Positions 46,541-59,119 of a DNA stretch of 64,000 nt are shown piece after piece (position 1 is the stretch's first letter; the number at the start of each line of letters is the position of its first letter). Position numbers and translations under genes: made by a program. The notes below the pieces were generated by a model. It ran no database searches and was not told the origin of the DNA. It saw only the letters and a program-made list of their open reading frames with translations. Source of the DNA: Collybia mongolica (taxonomy: Eukaryota; Basidiomycota; Agaricomycetes; Agaricales; Clitocybaceae). The stretch covers positions 2,232,001 through 2,296,000 of the forward strand of contig JAAXNY010000013.1 in assembly GCA_013420905.1 (NCBI GenBank). Direction: 5' to 3'.

Positions 46541-48057
46541 ATGTCTTCTACTTCCACTTCTGCCATGGCTCGTGCCCTGCGCTGTCCCTCTCGCTCTCCG
46601 CCGCGATTTTACCGACTGAGGGCCGTTCCCCCACTATGGTCTATGTGGACCAGCCGGTCCCCTCATTTTCCGACCTCCTTGAAGATGCCGAGGGCGATGT
46701 CTTCGTCGCCATGGAGCAAGGGTGGATTATTATGGCCGAGGAACTCGCGCCCCGTATGGACCATCAGGGCCCCCTTGACCTCGACAACTTGATTGACTTC
46801 GTCAATCACTGCTCCATGCTTATCGTACGCCCATATTTTACTTATTAAAACCTTTCACTTATTTACTGGTCTCAGGATGCCATCACTGGCGTGGTCCGTG
46901 GCGCGCGTTTTTCGCTGCCATATCCGGCTATTCTCCTCCTGCGCGCGCTTCACCTTCAAGTGATGCGCATCCCAGTCGACGCGTGCGAGGCTTCGTGGTC
47001 TTCCTGGCGTACGGTCATATCGACTGACCTGGGCAACAATTCCATTCTTCTGGTAAATGACTTGTTTACTTCTTTACTCTTCCTGCCCTTGTCAAGCTGA
47101 CTACTTTTTACTTCTGGACCAGGCTCCCACTGTGGAGCAAGTCCTGGACCAGGTGGGGTCGCGCTTCGAGCGCGACAATGGTGAAAGTATCTTTCAGGAT
47201 ACTTTCCTCGTCCCTCCTCGCATGGTTGGTGCACCGCGCCGTTACCATCAGTACCGGGACAGTTGGTCTGCCGCGCCCTTGCCGGCGCACTCCCCGGTCT
47301 TGGTACCAGCGGTTCGTCTATTACTGCTTTTTATTACTTTTCTTCTGTGGTTGACTTATTTCAATAGCCCCTCAAGCGGAAGCGTAACACAGGGTCCAAG
47401 GGCAAAGGCCGCGCTGTTCCCCAGGTATATACCATCCTTTACTTCATGGGTTTCACATTATTCCTGACTTGCTTTCAAAATTCTAGTCCGACATGTCGCG
47501 TGCCCAGGGGGCTGGCAGTGATGCCGCGCTGCGTCCCTCAGAAGCAGGTCCCGTATGTCTCTTTTCTCTTTTAAACTCATTTACTTTTACTCATTTTTAT
47601 CTCCTTAGTCCTCTGGGCAGCCACCGGTAAAGGTTGAGGTCCCCGAGCTTCGGCTCTTTAATGAAGAGATCGCGCGCCAGTTGGCTCAAGAGGGGTTCGC
47701 GGAGTTGTTACCTCCCACGGCCCCTTCTCCTCGTCGGTCACGTAAGACCACTCGTTCTAGGGATAGGGTTCAGGTGACACGCCGCAAGCATGCGCTGGTT
47801 CCCAACCGGGAGCTGACGCCGCTACAATCCCCTATTACCTCCCTGCTGGCTGACCTTGCGCCTCGGCGCTCTACCGTATGTTTATTACTCTTTTATTTCT
47901 TGTTACTGATCATTCTTACTAGGTGGGCTATCCTTGCACGATGTGCGCCACCCGCGGCGACATCGAGTGCTCCTTCAACGGTTGGGGTAAACCGTGCGTT
48001 GAATGCGCCACTGCCAAGAAGGGGAAGTGCAGCTTCAGTCTCACTCCCCAGAAGCGC
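46541..48057 (+). pseudogene. Antisense accessory gene A of the outer element, frameshifted and truncated
   Basis: It is homologous to the intact gene at 49727-51676, with the same introns. In exon 1 a 13-bp deletion between two GCGCT repeats (near 46578) shifts the frame, so the conserved QPVPSFSDLLEDAEGDVF part is read out of frame. Later exons are otherwise well kept, including the cysteine cluster around 47935-48035. The gene stops at the junction with the inner LTR (…TPQKR then TGA). Confidence 0.88.
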
Positions 48058-49276
48058 TGAAAGGGGGCTCCTGGGCTATGAGTGCGCTGATGCTATGAGA
48101 TGTAATCCCTTACACACACACACACCAAACCTAACAATCAACACACTAACAGTAGGAATCGCCTGTTTTTGAGTTCGGGTTCAAGTGCTTAGAAACACTA
48201 AGCTTTGAATAGTACTAGCCAAAGCCCTTTCCAATGATCTCTCGACGGGTTCGATTTAGACAAAAGCTTCAACACAGGTTCAAAAACCTGCTAGGTATAT
48301 TTATAATATCTCTCGATCCAATAGACTGAGTACCAAGTGTACGTTCAATTATTAGTGATCCCAAGCGGATCTATAAGTCCAAGCGACTTATCAAACAATA
48401 CAGTGCCAAGTGCACTAAGGCCAAGTGCCTAGTAATTCCAACGGACAATACGGTACTAAGTTCCAAGTGAACTAAGTTTCTTTAATTCTGTGGTTCTCCA
48501 ATCAATTCCAATCAAGACACGTTGAAGCAATCTGATCCTTAATTCGGGCACGCAATAGTGTTTTAACAAATGTGATTTGTATACTCTATAGTCGCGCGAA
48601 GTGGGGGCAAGATTCCTTACCTTAGCGCTACTCATCTACAGTCTATTTATAATGTACAAACTAAATATCATATGGAATTGTAAATTTTACACGGAACCGC
48701 GCTCCCGCGCGCCAAGAATCTGTATTCAATACTGACGCGTCTACTACAACTTGGCGCGCACGCCATGCGTGCCAATTATGTCGTTTACTGGTTACTTATC
48801 AAATATTGAAAGAGCTGGCTAAACTCTTATCAAGTCCCGACCGCGCGCTCTGTTATTTAAAACAGCGCGGCACTGTCGTTTACTCCTCCTGATTGTCCCG
48901 GTTGCTATTCACGGTGTCCCGTCACTTCCGGTAGTTAACACCAAGTACCCCTGACTAGGATCGGGTTGTGCAAGTCCCGAATTTACAATTACTTCTCCTA
49001 TTAATGATGATCCCCGGACTAATGATATCATACTACAACGGTTACTTATGAACTAAGACACCGAGGTTGTAACCGGGCATGGTGAATAGGACTAATAATA
49101 GACCGTACTCATAGTCCTCTGTACTGATAGTGTATTATTCATTAGACTAGTTCACTCTGATTAGCCGTCTCGGAGCTCGACTCTAATCCTTTATTACTGC
49201 TTACTTGGTTATTAGAAATGACACTAATAGCCTTACTTGTTGACTTTATAAGTGCAAACAATTTCGGGCCCTATCA
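48058..49276 (-). repeat. 3' LTR of the full-length element
   Basis: Minus-strand TGATAGGGCCC to CCCCCTTTCA. It differs from the 5' LTR by only scattered substitutions and a small CA-repeat difference. Confidence 0.95.
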
Positions 49277-49296
49277 TCTCCCCCATACCACAAATG
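49277..49296 (-). other. Polypurine tract
   Basis: On the minus strand, GGTATGGGGGAGA directly precedes the TGATAGG start of the 3' LTR. This is the plus-strand DNA primer position in LTR retrotransposons and confirms the minus-strand orientation of the element. Confidence 0.85.
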
Positions 49297-49726
49297 TAGA
49301 CTGTCCTCAGTCTCTCTTTGCCGGCAGGTTGGTCCAATACTTCGGGTCTGCACGCGTCTAATCTTTCAGTACAATGTTACAACGGTTCCGCTTTTAGACA
49401 GGTAGGCGCGCGATGTTGGGATCGAGCCCAGAGGTTTACTTCCCATCAGGATCGTGACAGTTATATACGTCTCCTGAGAGAGTACTTGACATTTGGACAT
49501 CGCTTTACAGATATTTCAGTCATCTGGACATTTTTCTCGTTATGTTTCTGACACTTCAGCAAGAGATCGGTACTCCTGTTTGTTCTTTAGAGCTTCGCAA
49601 TGCAGGGTTGTGCGTTTTAAAAAGCTCGCATCCTTGCTAAGTTTTAGACAATTTGGACTTTATAGCCCATTTCTAAATCTCTTTGCTATCTGCATCGCTC
49701 AAACGCTCCAACCTTTTCAAACAGAA

Positions 49727-51676
49727 ATGTCTTCCACTTCTACTTCTGCCATGGCTCGTGCTCTGCGCTCGCCTTCCGCGCTGTCTCTCTCGCTCTCTGC
49801 CGCGATTCTACCGACTGAGGGCCGTTCCCCCACTATGGTCTATGTGGACCAGCCGGTCCCCTCATTTTCCGACCTCCTTGAAGATGCCGAGGGCGATGTC
49901 TTTGTCGCCATGGAGCAAGGGTGGATTATTATGGCCGAGGAACTCGCGCCCCGTATGGACCATCAGGGCCCCCTTGACCTCGACGAGTTGATTGACTTCG
50001 TCGATCACTGCTCCATGCTCATCGTACGCCCATCTTTTACTTATTAAAACCTTTTACTTATTTACTGGTCTCAGGATGCCATCACTGGCGTGGTCCGTGG
50101 CGCGCGTTTTTCGCTGCCATATCCGGCTATTCTCCTCCTGCGCGCGCTTCACCTTCAAGTGATGCGCATCCCAGTCGACGCGCGCGAGGCTTCGTGGTCT
50201 TCCTGGCGCACGGTCATATCGACTGACCTGGGCCACAATTCCATTCTTCTGGTAAGTGACTTGTTTACTTCTTTACTCTGCCTGCCCTTGTCAAGCTGAC
50301 TACCTTTTACTTTAGGGCCAGGCTCCCACTGTGGAGCAAGTCCTGGACCAGGTGGGGTCGCGCTTCGAGCACGACAATGGTGAAAGTATCTTTCAGGATA
50401 CTTTCCTCGTCCCTCCTCGCATGGTTGGTGCACCGCGCCGTTACCATCAGTACCGGGACAGTTGGTCCGCCGCGCCCTTGCCGGCGCGCTCCCCGGTCTT
50501 GGTACCCGCGGTTCGTTTATTACTGCTTTTTATTACTTTTCTTCGGTAGTTGACTTATTTTAATAGCCCCTCAAGCGGAAGCGTACAGCTGGGTCCAAGG
50601 GCAAAGGCCGTGCGGTTCCCCAGGTATATCCTTTACTTTACGAGTTTCACATTATTGCTGACTTGATTTCAAAATTCTAGTCCGACATGTCGCGCGCCCA
50701 GGGGACTGGCAGTGCTTCCGCGCCGCGTCCCTCGGAAGCAGGCCCGGTATGTCTCTTTTCTCTCTTGAAGTCATTTACTTTTACTCATCTTTATCTCCTT
50801 AGTCCTCTGGGCAGCCGCTGGTGAAGGTTGAAGTCCCTGAACTTCGGCTCTTCGATGATGAGATCGCCCGCCAGTTGGCTCAAGAGGGGTTCGCGGAGTT
50901 GTTGCCTCCCGCGGCCCCTTCTCCTCGTCGGTCGCGTAAGACCACTCGCTCTAGGGATAGGGCACAGGCGACACGCCGCAAGCACGCGCTGGTTCCCAAC
51001 CGGGAGCTGACGCCGCTACAGTCCCCCATTACCTCCCTGCTGGCTGACCTTGCGCCGCGGCGCTCTTCCGTATGTTTATTACTACTTTATTTCTTGTTAC
51101 TGATCATTTTTACTAGGTGGGCTATCCTTGCACGATGTGCGCCACCCGCGGCGACATTGAGTGCACCTTCAACGGTTGGGGTAAACCGTGCGTGGAATGC
51201 GCCACCGCCAAGAAGGGGAAGTGCAGCTTCAGCCTCACTCCCCAGAAGCGCGCTAGGCTCCGTGAGGATCTGGGGCCCATGCTTGGTGCGGGCATTTCTA
51301 GTAAGCCATCTTCTTTCCGTCTTTTTGTTTACTACTGATTTTACTTATTCTACTAGCGGTTGCTGAAGCCTATGCTCAGCTCGGCGACGCGGACACCCTT
51401 GCCGCGGAGGTCATTCAGGCCGCTAACCGCGCGCTTGAAATGCGCGACTCCTTGTTGGCGCGCATAGTTGGCACCATTGGTAGGTTGTACGAGGAGGAAG
51501 GCCTGGAGGGCCTTCAAAACCTCTTGCTGACTACGCCAGCCACGGAGAGCGCCCTCCTCTTCTACGCGGACTTCCAGAATCTCCCTTGGCCGCCCTTGGA
51601 AGAAGAAGTAGAGGTTGATGACAGTTCTTCGTCGTCAAGATCTTCTGCGTCCGTGCCTGACAGCGAGGAGGAGTAG
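49727..51676 (+). CDS. Antisense accessory protein A with Zn2Cys6-like cluster, 520 aa
   Basis: Eight exons join in one frame: 49727-50023, 50075-50251, 50316-50510, 50567-50623, 50681-50746, 50803-51069, 51117-51300 and 51357-51676. The start is MSSTSTSAMARAL. Residues about 37-100 are acidic/hydrophobic (VPSFSDLLEDAEGDVFVAME). A basic segment LKRKRTAGSKGKGR lies near residue 225. Residues about 355-395 hold CTMCATRGDIECTFNGWG, then CVECATAKKGKC, that is CX2CX7CX8CX2CX7C, close to the fungal Zn2Cys6 pattern. The C-terminal part is helical and acidic. It runs opposite to gag-pol, so its introns are not removed from the genomic RNA. A role in transcription control or silencing evasion is only a guess. 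Confidence 0.85.
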
Positions 51677-52381
51677 CCGCGCCGCGCCCCCCACCTACGT
51701 TTTTTTTTTTTTTTTTTTTATATGTGTTTTCCCGGGCCCCTGGCCCTTTTATTACTGCTACCTAAGTTCCCCCGCCTTTCGTTGGGCTTCAATTCTTTAA
51801 TTGAAGTCCAACACATATCTTATATACAGTCCCCTGGACTTTAAACAATACAATTGGTTTTGCCGTTGTTCTATTGTCTTCGTAAGAAAGCTTCCGCCCT
51901 TGCCCCGGCTACTTAAGTTATAAATAGTACGGTTTAATTCTGGTGCAATTCTCTCGATCATTAAGACCGTGGCGCGATCACTGACTTTTTATAGACAATC
52001 TATTTCAATCCTTGTAACCTTGGTAGGATTTTCCAATTCGAGTTTGCTTATACCCATCTCCCCCTCAACACTGATAACAACTGTCCCAGTTGTCATGCGG
52101 ACACTGCCGCGCTCCACATGAATTTTTACGGAGCTCCTTTTTTTTTTTTAATTGGGCCCAGCATTTCAATTAGGCACGCGTCTCGGACCTGTTCAGTTGA
52201 AATGTATAGATTTTTCTGGGGATAGAACGCGCGCAACGAATGAGAGACTGGGTAGCACTTCTCTAGTCGTAGAGGTATAAAAAGGGCATTGGCTGTGCTT
52301 TCTGTCCAAAGGCATCGCCCGGCTCTATTATACTCTCTTTACAACGTTCTGTATCGAAGAACCAATTTCCTCTGCATCATC
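51677..52381 (+). promoter_or_regulatory. Spacer and promoter of accessory gene B, with TATA box
   Basis: It holds the 3' end of gene A (a run of about 20 T at 51700-51719) and the upstream region of gene B. TATAAAAAG at 52276-52284 lies about 100 bp before the ATG at 52382, followed by a pyrimidine-rich leader. No gene lies inside. Confidence 0.6.
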
Positions 52382-53749
52382 ATGACTAGCCTCCCCAACT
52401 ATCAAGACATCGAGAACTTCAAGATGGTCCAAGCTCTGTGGAACACCTTTCAAGCTCGTTTATCGATGGACACCCTTGTTGAACAAAGGGTCAGCGTCCG
52501 GAAGTTGGGCGAAACCGCGGTACTTTTTACGAATTAACTTATATACGCCGCTATCGTAACCAACCTTTACAATTTACAGCTACTCCTGACTGAGTCCAAA
52601 ATGGTTTTGACGGAGCGGTCCTGGCAGAATGTTATCTTTGGCGTCCGTAAGGCATTCCAGGGACTACAACATGTATACCCCGAGTTACTTCAAGAGCCCG
52701 TCTACCGCAACATTGTGACTCTTACTGCCGCTATTCACCGTCACCGTGAAAAGGTCCGCACTGAGCACCTGTCTCAAACCGCGGTGCGTGCTTTTTACCT
52801 TATCTTGCACTGTACTGTTCTTAAACCATGGTTTTCTGGTACTAGGTCCCTGCTACTGGTGGTGATGCGGATAGTCCCGCTATTCCAGGCGAGGTTATTG
52901 CTGGTGGTGAATATGACGGTGACATTGAAATGTCTGGTACTGACTCGGTATGTTTCTTTTTAGCTACCGCGCTGTCAGTGCGCGACATACTCAATGGCGT
53001 CTCTTCTTTACTCAAGAATATGGTCATTGATTCCGGCGCTACGGCTAGCGCTACTGTCTCTGGACCAGTGACTAGTCGTCTCCTTAGTGAAGGACCAATC
53101 ACCCGTAGTCGCAAGGAGAAGGAGAACATTAAGGTTCCCCGTGTCAAAAGGACTAAGGCTGAAAAGGCTGCCATCAAGGTACCCATTCTTGTTTTTGCTC
53201 TGTCTATTACTTTGTTTCTCATTCCTACAGGACGGTAAGCGTTCCGAGCTCAACCGCGGCAGTACTCTTCGTCCCAAAAAGCGTACGAGGCAGGACACCC
53301 CGGATGAAGATCCAAAGGCATCTGCTGAGGGTACGTTTTCTAATAATAGATGGTTCTAATTTTATACTGACTGTGTATCAGATACTCGTGTCTTTATTGA
53401 CTTCCGTCCCTCCAAGGAGCACGATGTAGTCTTAGCGCGGGCGCGCTTGATTGCTGATCCCTTGTCACACACCAAGCAAGCCCTCGGTAGGATGCTTTTA
53501 AACTACCGCGCTGAGTTGGAGGAGATCAGTCATACAGTGTCCTTCTTATTGAAGCGTCGTGACGCCACTATGGACGAGGTTACTCGCCTCAACGGTCTAA
53601 TGAACGAGGCCGCTCTGGAGGGAGGCTCTGACGAGGCTGCCACTGCAAGCGCTACCGAAGTCCATGACCAGGATGACAATGATAAAGAGGAGGTAGCTCT
53701 GGCTGATGTGCCCTTGCCCGAGGTTGAAGACGACTTCATATCTGCTTGA
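52382..53749 (+). CDS. Antisense accessory protein B, coiled-coil, unknown
   Basis: Exons 52382-52519, 52580-52783, 52846 to about 53178, 53231 to about 53332 and about 53381-53749 join in frame. An 81-nt intron ending in AAG at about 53018 may or may not be removed from exon 3; both readings are open. The start MTSLPNYQDIENFKMVQAL leads a helical region. A basic stretch PITRSRKEKENIKVPRVKR and a second KKRTRQD stretch suggest nuclear import. A conserved FIDFRPSKEHDVVLARARL block and a coiled coil (LLNYRAELEEISHTVSFLL) precede an acidic tail. I recognise no family. Like gene A it lies between pol and the 3' LTR, opposite to them. Confidence 0.75.
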
Positions 53750-53895
53750 GGGTAGTCCAATTAACTTCCTCCTTAGTTATGGTGTCCCTCCCCACGCTCC
53801 TTTGTATTACTGTCTTTACTCGGTTTAACACTGTCCTTACTACTTAGCTTCGTTGCTTACACTGTCTTTACTGCTTCTGTTTTCATACTGATTTA

Positions 53896-56800
53896 TCACT
53901 TATGCAACTTCCGGTGTGACATAGTAGTTTGTGGTAGCGCCGGCGCTATCCCCTCTTCAGTGTTTTCACTAGAGCTTGACTCTGAATCGGACTGATCCAA
54001 TTGGACTCTGTCAAAGGTATAGTCACGCTCCTTATAAACTTGTCTATTAGCGGGATCTTTCGATTCCACTAAAGCATTTAATGTTTCGCTAGAGATGTCT
54101 ATTAGATCTTGCAGATTATCCGGCAGTTCAATTGTACTCCTAGCAAAATAGGGAATAACCCTAAACGCCCCCACTTTATGTTGCCACACCGATCCATCCA
54201 TTTCACAAACAATATAGGCTCCCCCGCGGTTTCGTCTCAGGACTATCATTGGTCCCAGGTACCGTGGCTTCAGCTTTTTATCGAGCGAACTTTCGACCTC
54301 GGTATTTCTAACTAGTACTAAACTTCCTGGTTTGAAATCATAGTCTCTGATGGTCGCGCTGTGATCCTTCTCATACTGTAATAGTCTCCTTCGTTTTTCT
54401 ATATTGATACGTTTCCTCATATCGGCCACATGCTGGACGTGCTTAGCTAGAGCCTGCGCTCTAAACCCAATGAGTTCCTCTGTAGTCAATATTTTTCCTG
54501 GTAACTTTACTAACCAAGTGGCTTCAATGATATCTAACGGTAAGGTTGGGTGCGCGCCCGTAATCATAAAATAGGGGGAGCAACCCGTCCCTCTCCGTAT
54601 AGTAATCCTGTCAGCCCACATTACATGGTGGAAGAAGTAGTACCACTTCTTTACATCACCACCTGTAGCTTTGAAGACAGCTTGACACACATCCCAATGT
54701 GCGCGCTCGGCGATCCCATTTCCTTTGGAATTGTATGGTGATATACTTATTCCTGTAATACCATACTTGGATTCCAGCCACGCTTTGGCTGCGACAAAGG
54801 CAGGACCATTATCCGTTACAATTCCCGTTAGAGAACCCCATCTACAAATTACTTCTTCGAACAGCCACCTTCCCAAGGTCTTGCCATCCTCAGATTTGAG
54901 GGGCGCGCCTTCCATCCATGAAGACAGCGCACATCTTCCTTGGACAATGTATTTATAGCCATTAGACGATGGGCTCATATACATGGTGTCCGCATGCAAT
55001 ACTTGGAATATAGACGGCGTGTGAGTTATGACAGGAGGGATTCTCAACAAAGTTAAGAGCCTTGTCTGACAGATGTGACATGACTTCACATACCATGATA
55101 CATCGCGTTCCATTTCTGGCCACCAAAATCTTTTATCTATTAAGGATTTTGTTGCATAGAAACCCCTATGTCCAACAGAATCGTGAGACGCCTTCATCAT
55201 ATATGTTCGGTGATTTTTATCAACAACAAGCTGGTGCGCGCTATCGATATTTTTCCTATACATCCTGCCTTCTGGATCCAAAAAGAAATTAGACGCCTGC
55301 CTTGCAAACTTTAGGTAGGCGCGATCTGTCATTCCTTTTGGTCTCTTTTGTGGTCTTTTTAACCATTCTTTTATTAAAGGTAGGTTTTTATCCTGTTCCA
55401 GTGCCGTAGGTGTTCGTTTAGACTCATCATATACTTCCCTTACATTAGGGTCATATTTAAACTTTTCATCAGGTATGACAGTAGTATTTACAAGTTGCTT
55501 TAGATAAGCTTCTCTTTGAATACCGAACCGTCCTAAACCTAAGTGCTGTTTTACTTCTCCAATAAATGCCGCTTCACCAGCCCAGGCATTGTTTACTTCC
55601 ACTTCAAAATCAGAGATTTCCTTTGCAAGTTGGAATAAATATCCGCCGCGCGTATCGATCTCCTCTTTAAAGTCTGACAGTTCCAAAGGGTCATCCAATC
55701 CTTCCATTGGGTTGATAAACCTTAAAGGACCTGAGGGTTCGTCGTAACCATCGTCTGGGTCCGGGTAGACAGGATCCCCTAGCCGCGCGTCGCGTCTTGA
55801 CAGACCGTCTGGGCCAAAGCCTTTACCAGCTTTATGAACCAAAGTAAAGTGGAACATAAGTATCCTATCGATCCACCTATTTACCGTTGCATTAGGTCCT
55901 AAACTTGGGTTTGATAACATCCCCTTAATGTACTTTGCATCCGTTTCCACTACCAAATTTCGTACTCCAATAAACCAATAATAACATGCCATTAGAACTC
56001 TCATTAATCCGAATAGCTCTCGTTTGGGTTGTGAGAAGCGCGCTTCGCGCTCATTCAGAGTTATCGAGTCAAATCTAGCATAGTGCTTTCTTCCAGGTAT
56101 ATCAGGGTCTTCCTGGTAGATATAGTAGCCTACGGCTTTCCATGACGTATCTACTGACAGTACTACTGGCGTATTCCAGGTGTAATTAATTGGACGGAGC
56201 GCGGGGCTATTTTTAAGTGCGTCTAATAATAGCTGCTGTGCTTCTTCTTGCTCAGGCCCCCATATCCAAGGTTCACTACTCCTAGTTAACTTTTGAATTG
56301 GTTGACCTATACGGGCGAAGTCTTTAATGAAATTCCTGCATACACCAATAGTTCCCATGTAAGCGCGTACTTCACTGACATCTTTGCATGGTCCCCATCT
56401 TTCAACTACACCGATTCTATCTGTAGTAGGTTTTCGTCCTTCATAGGTACATCTATGTCCTACCACTAGAATTTCACTTGCGCATAACATAGACTTATAT
56501 CCTGAAAATGTTCCTCCAGAATACTTCATTCTCTGTACGACGCGATTTACATTTTGCATATGTTCCCAGAAGAAGCGCCTAACACCTGGAGCACCAGGTA
56601 GCTCTTCTTCTGTTCCGTCCGGTAGTTCGTAGCGCGTTGCTGGACCGCGCACGGGTACATCATCAATATAGGGTATTGTGACATGTGGTACCTCATCCTG
56701 TAGGATGTACGTGACATCGTCATGAAATATTGGAACAGAATTCGTCCATCCCATAGGGAGTGTTACTAATCTCAGCGCGCCAAATGGTGTTTGGAACGTG

Positions 56801-57923
56801 GTTAGATCGCGCGAGGTTTCTGCTAAAGGCCTCTCATCGTATCCTACATATAGATCCATCATTCCGCCACAAGCGCGCCCTGCGAAGTGTTCTGCTAGTT
56901 CTTCGGTAGCGGGTGGTAGACCCGAGTGCGCTATTGTGACTGCATTCAGTGGTTCTAGACTATGTACAATTCTAAGCTTCTTTCCTGGGCCTTTCTTTAA
57001 TACGGTAAACCATCTAGACCTGTATGATGAATTGGATCTCTCATAGACTCCTGCCTCAATTTTTGTCTTGATGATTTTACAAACATCTTCATAGATTCCT
57101 GGTGGGATTCTAATGTTCCTCTCTGTCCACGGCGTATGTGGGACTACTGGTATTTCGACGGGAGGAAAATATTCCTTCTTAAAACTACCGCGCTCACTAT
57201 CATTCCAAGCAAAACCATCATTATGTTTGCACATAAAGTCGTGGATTATATCCATCTCTTTAGGTTTTAAGAAGCTTTCTTCTTCGTGTACTCTTTGGAA
57301 TTCCGCGCGCCTTTCCTCAGTGTACCTCCCAGTTGGTTTAAACGGAGGTGGGTTAGGCGTTAGAACTGGTAGGGCTGCTAAAGGGTCGCCCTTTATATCT
57401 CTGATAATTCTAAATTTATCAGGCAGGTCCGCCAGTGTTGGTTTTGTTTTCAAATGTACTGGTTTATACTTCTTTCCTACTAGCTGATCCATGGTCTCAA
57501 TATTACACTTTTCACTTGTTGCCGTTCCAAGACCGCGCTCGTTTGTGCCAATTTGCCACTGCTTTAATTTACTTAAAGCTTTATTGATCATGGGCTGTTC
57601 TTGAGCGTATGTCAGCGGTCTAGTGGGTGTGCTTGCTGGGTCCCTACTGTTCTGCTCGTAGTTTATTACTGGTCCATCGCGCTCATCTACGGAAGCCAAG
57701 TACGTGGCTAGTAATTCGCGTTCAGGTACTGTACTATTCATGTTTACATCACTTCTAGACAAAAAGACATCTCTAAGTTCTTTGTGACCAAAATTCCGCT
57801 TATCAGTAGGGTGTCTATAACCCGTTATAATAAAGTTCCCGTCCTCATCTTCAGCAATTTCTACGGCTAGCTCTCCTTGATCACTTTGGATTAATTCATC
57901 GAAGGCCGAAAATCCTGCTCTGG
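53896..57923 (-). CDS. pol: Pol: reverse transcriptase, RNase H, integrase
   Basis: The open frame runs from about 57923 to the stop at 53896. It has no in-frame ATG near its beginning, so entry by frameshift from pro is likely. Using residue numbers from 57762: RT with [10 protein letters not shown] (about 301-310) and the YIDD active site (about 365); RNase H with [13 protein letters not shown] and [11 protein letters not shown] (about 560-640). The integrase zinc site is HDSVGHRGF to CHICQ (about 845-885), and the DDE core is [16 protein letters not shown] and GNGIAERAH (about 905-1010). A GPY/F-type module ([17 protein letters not shown]) follows. No chromodomain is visible. All catalytic residues seen are intact. 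Confidence 0.95.
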
Positions 57924-59119
57924 TTGTCTTTTCAACAGCTTAGGCGGTGATCCCTTTGCATGGGTAGGAATAGTACACCTTCGTCCCGTGTTAGGGTCCG
58001 TGATAGTGACTACTTGTCCCCCGTCCCGAGCATTTTTGATCTGACTTTCCGTGAGCGTATCAAACGGTCTCCCGAGCAATACTTTGTATGCGGGTGAATT
58101 TATAATATGTACTTGGAGGTAGATGGCCATGTCATTAAACAAGAAAGGGACATTGCGCGCTAATCCCGCTGTTTTCTCCACTTGTTTATTAGCACTCTGC
58201 ATGTGTATGACAACGTCCGGATCCCATGAAATATCCAAGTCTAAAGCCGTTTGTTTAGCCATTGATACTATTTGGGATCCCCCATCTAATAAAGATTCCT
58301 CCGTTCCTACCCCATTTATTACTGGATATACTGCGCGCAAAGAGGCCGATTCTTTTGCTACATACAACTGTTTGGGCTCTTCCCCGGCTGGTAAAGATTC
58401 TAAATACTGTAGGACTGGGTCCCCGCATATTATAGATCCCTTAGGTATTCCGCCGCGGTCATACTCTGAGATGAAGAAAGACTGGAATGGGATTGACTCT
58501 ACTGGTAGCGCGTCATGCCGTAAGTAGTTATCATCAAGTTCCCAGTCCCCTCCAAAGGGTAAGACGTCTTCCTCATCTATTCCGTTTATTTGCAAGTTAG
58601 CGTCCCTTTGGGTAAGGGACTTACGTCTGGCAGTTACAATATTCTTTATTCCATCTCTAATGGTTTTTGACGAGCCCATTAACTCTCCCGTGGTCAATGT
58701 GATAGGGTTGTCTAACACTTTAGCAATTATATCGCCACCTTTTAATTTTACTTCTATCGGGGACTTAGTTTCATAAGTCGGACCGCGCTTAGTGTTAAAA
58801 TTAGGTAGCGGATCAACTGGTTCAGGGTTGCGTTCCGTTCTCCGGGGTATGTAGGGTACCACGGGCACATCGATGTAGGGTAATTCTTTTCGTACTGGGG
58901 ACTTTACTGATGGTTCAACAAATTTTACTTTCTTTTTACTAGGAGACGGCGCTACCAACTCCTCTTCACTACTATCCTGACTACTCTCTGAATTGTTACT
59001 TTCTTGACGACTATTTCTATTTTTACTTCGGTCCTCTGGCTGTCTCTTGGAACGCGACCTAGTCGTAGGTCTAGCGTGTTCCTTAGCCTCCTTCATCGGA
59101 CCTAATTGAAACCCGACTC
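57891..59119 (-). CDS. pro: Pro: aspartic protease frame
   Basis: The frame overlaps the end of gag and runs to TAA at 57891-57893. The first in-frame ATG is at 59096, but the frame is open through the gag stop, fitting -1 entry. The N-terminus is basic and Ser/Glu-rich. The protease part has [22 protein letters not shown], where LLDGGS takes the place of the usual DTGA/DSGA, and [12 protein letters not shown], the family's downstream ILGxD-like strand. It should cut Gag and Pol. Confidence 0.85.
57909..57915 (-). promoter_or_regulatory. Candidate -1 frameshift heptamer, pro to pol (GGATTTT)
   Basis: On the minus strand the pro frame reads CAG GAT TTT CGG, so the heptamer is G GAT TTT in the X XXY YYZ register. 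It lies five codons before the pro stop. Slipping back one base enters the pol frame (TTT TCG GCC...), which is open. No structure downstream was computed. Confidence 0.6.
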
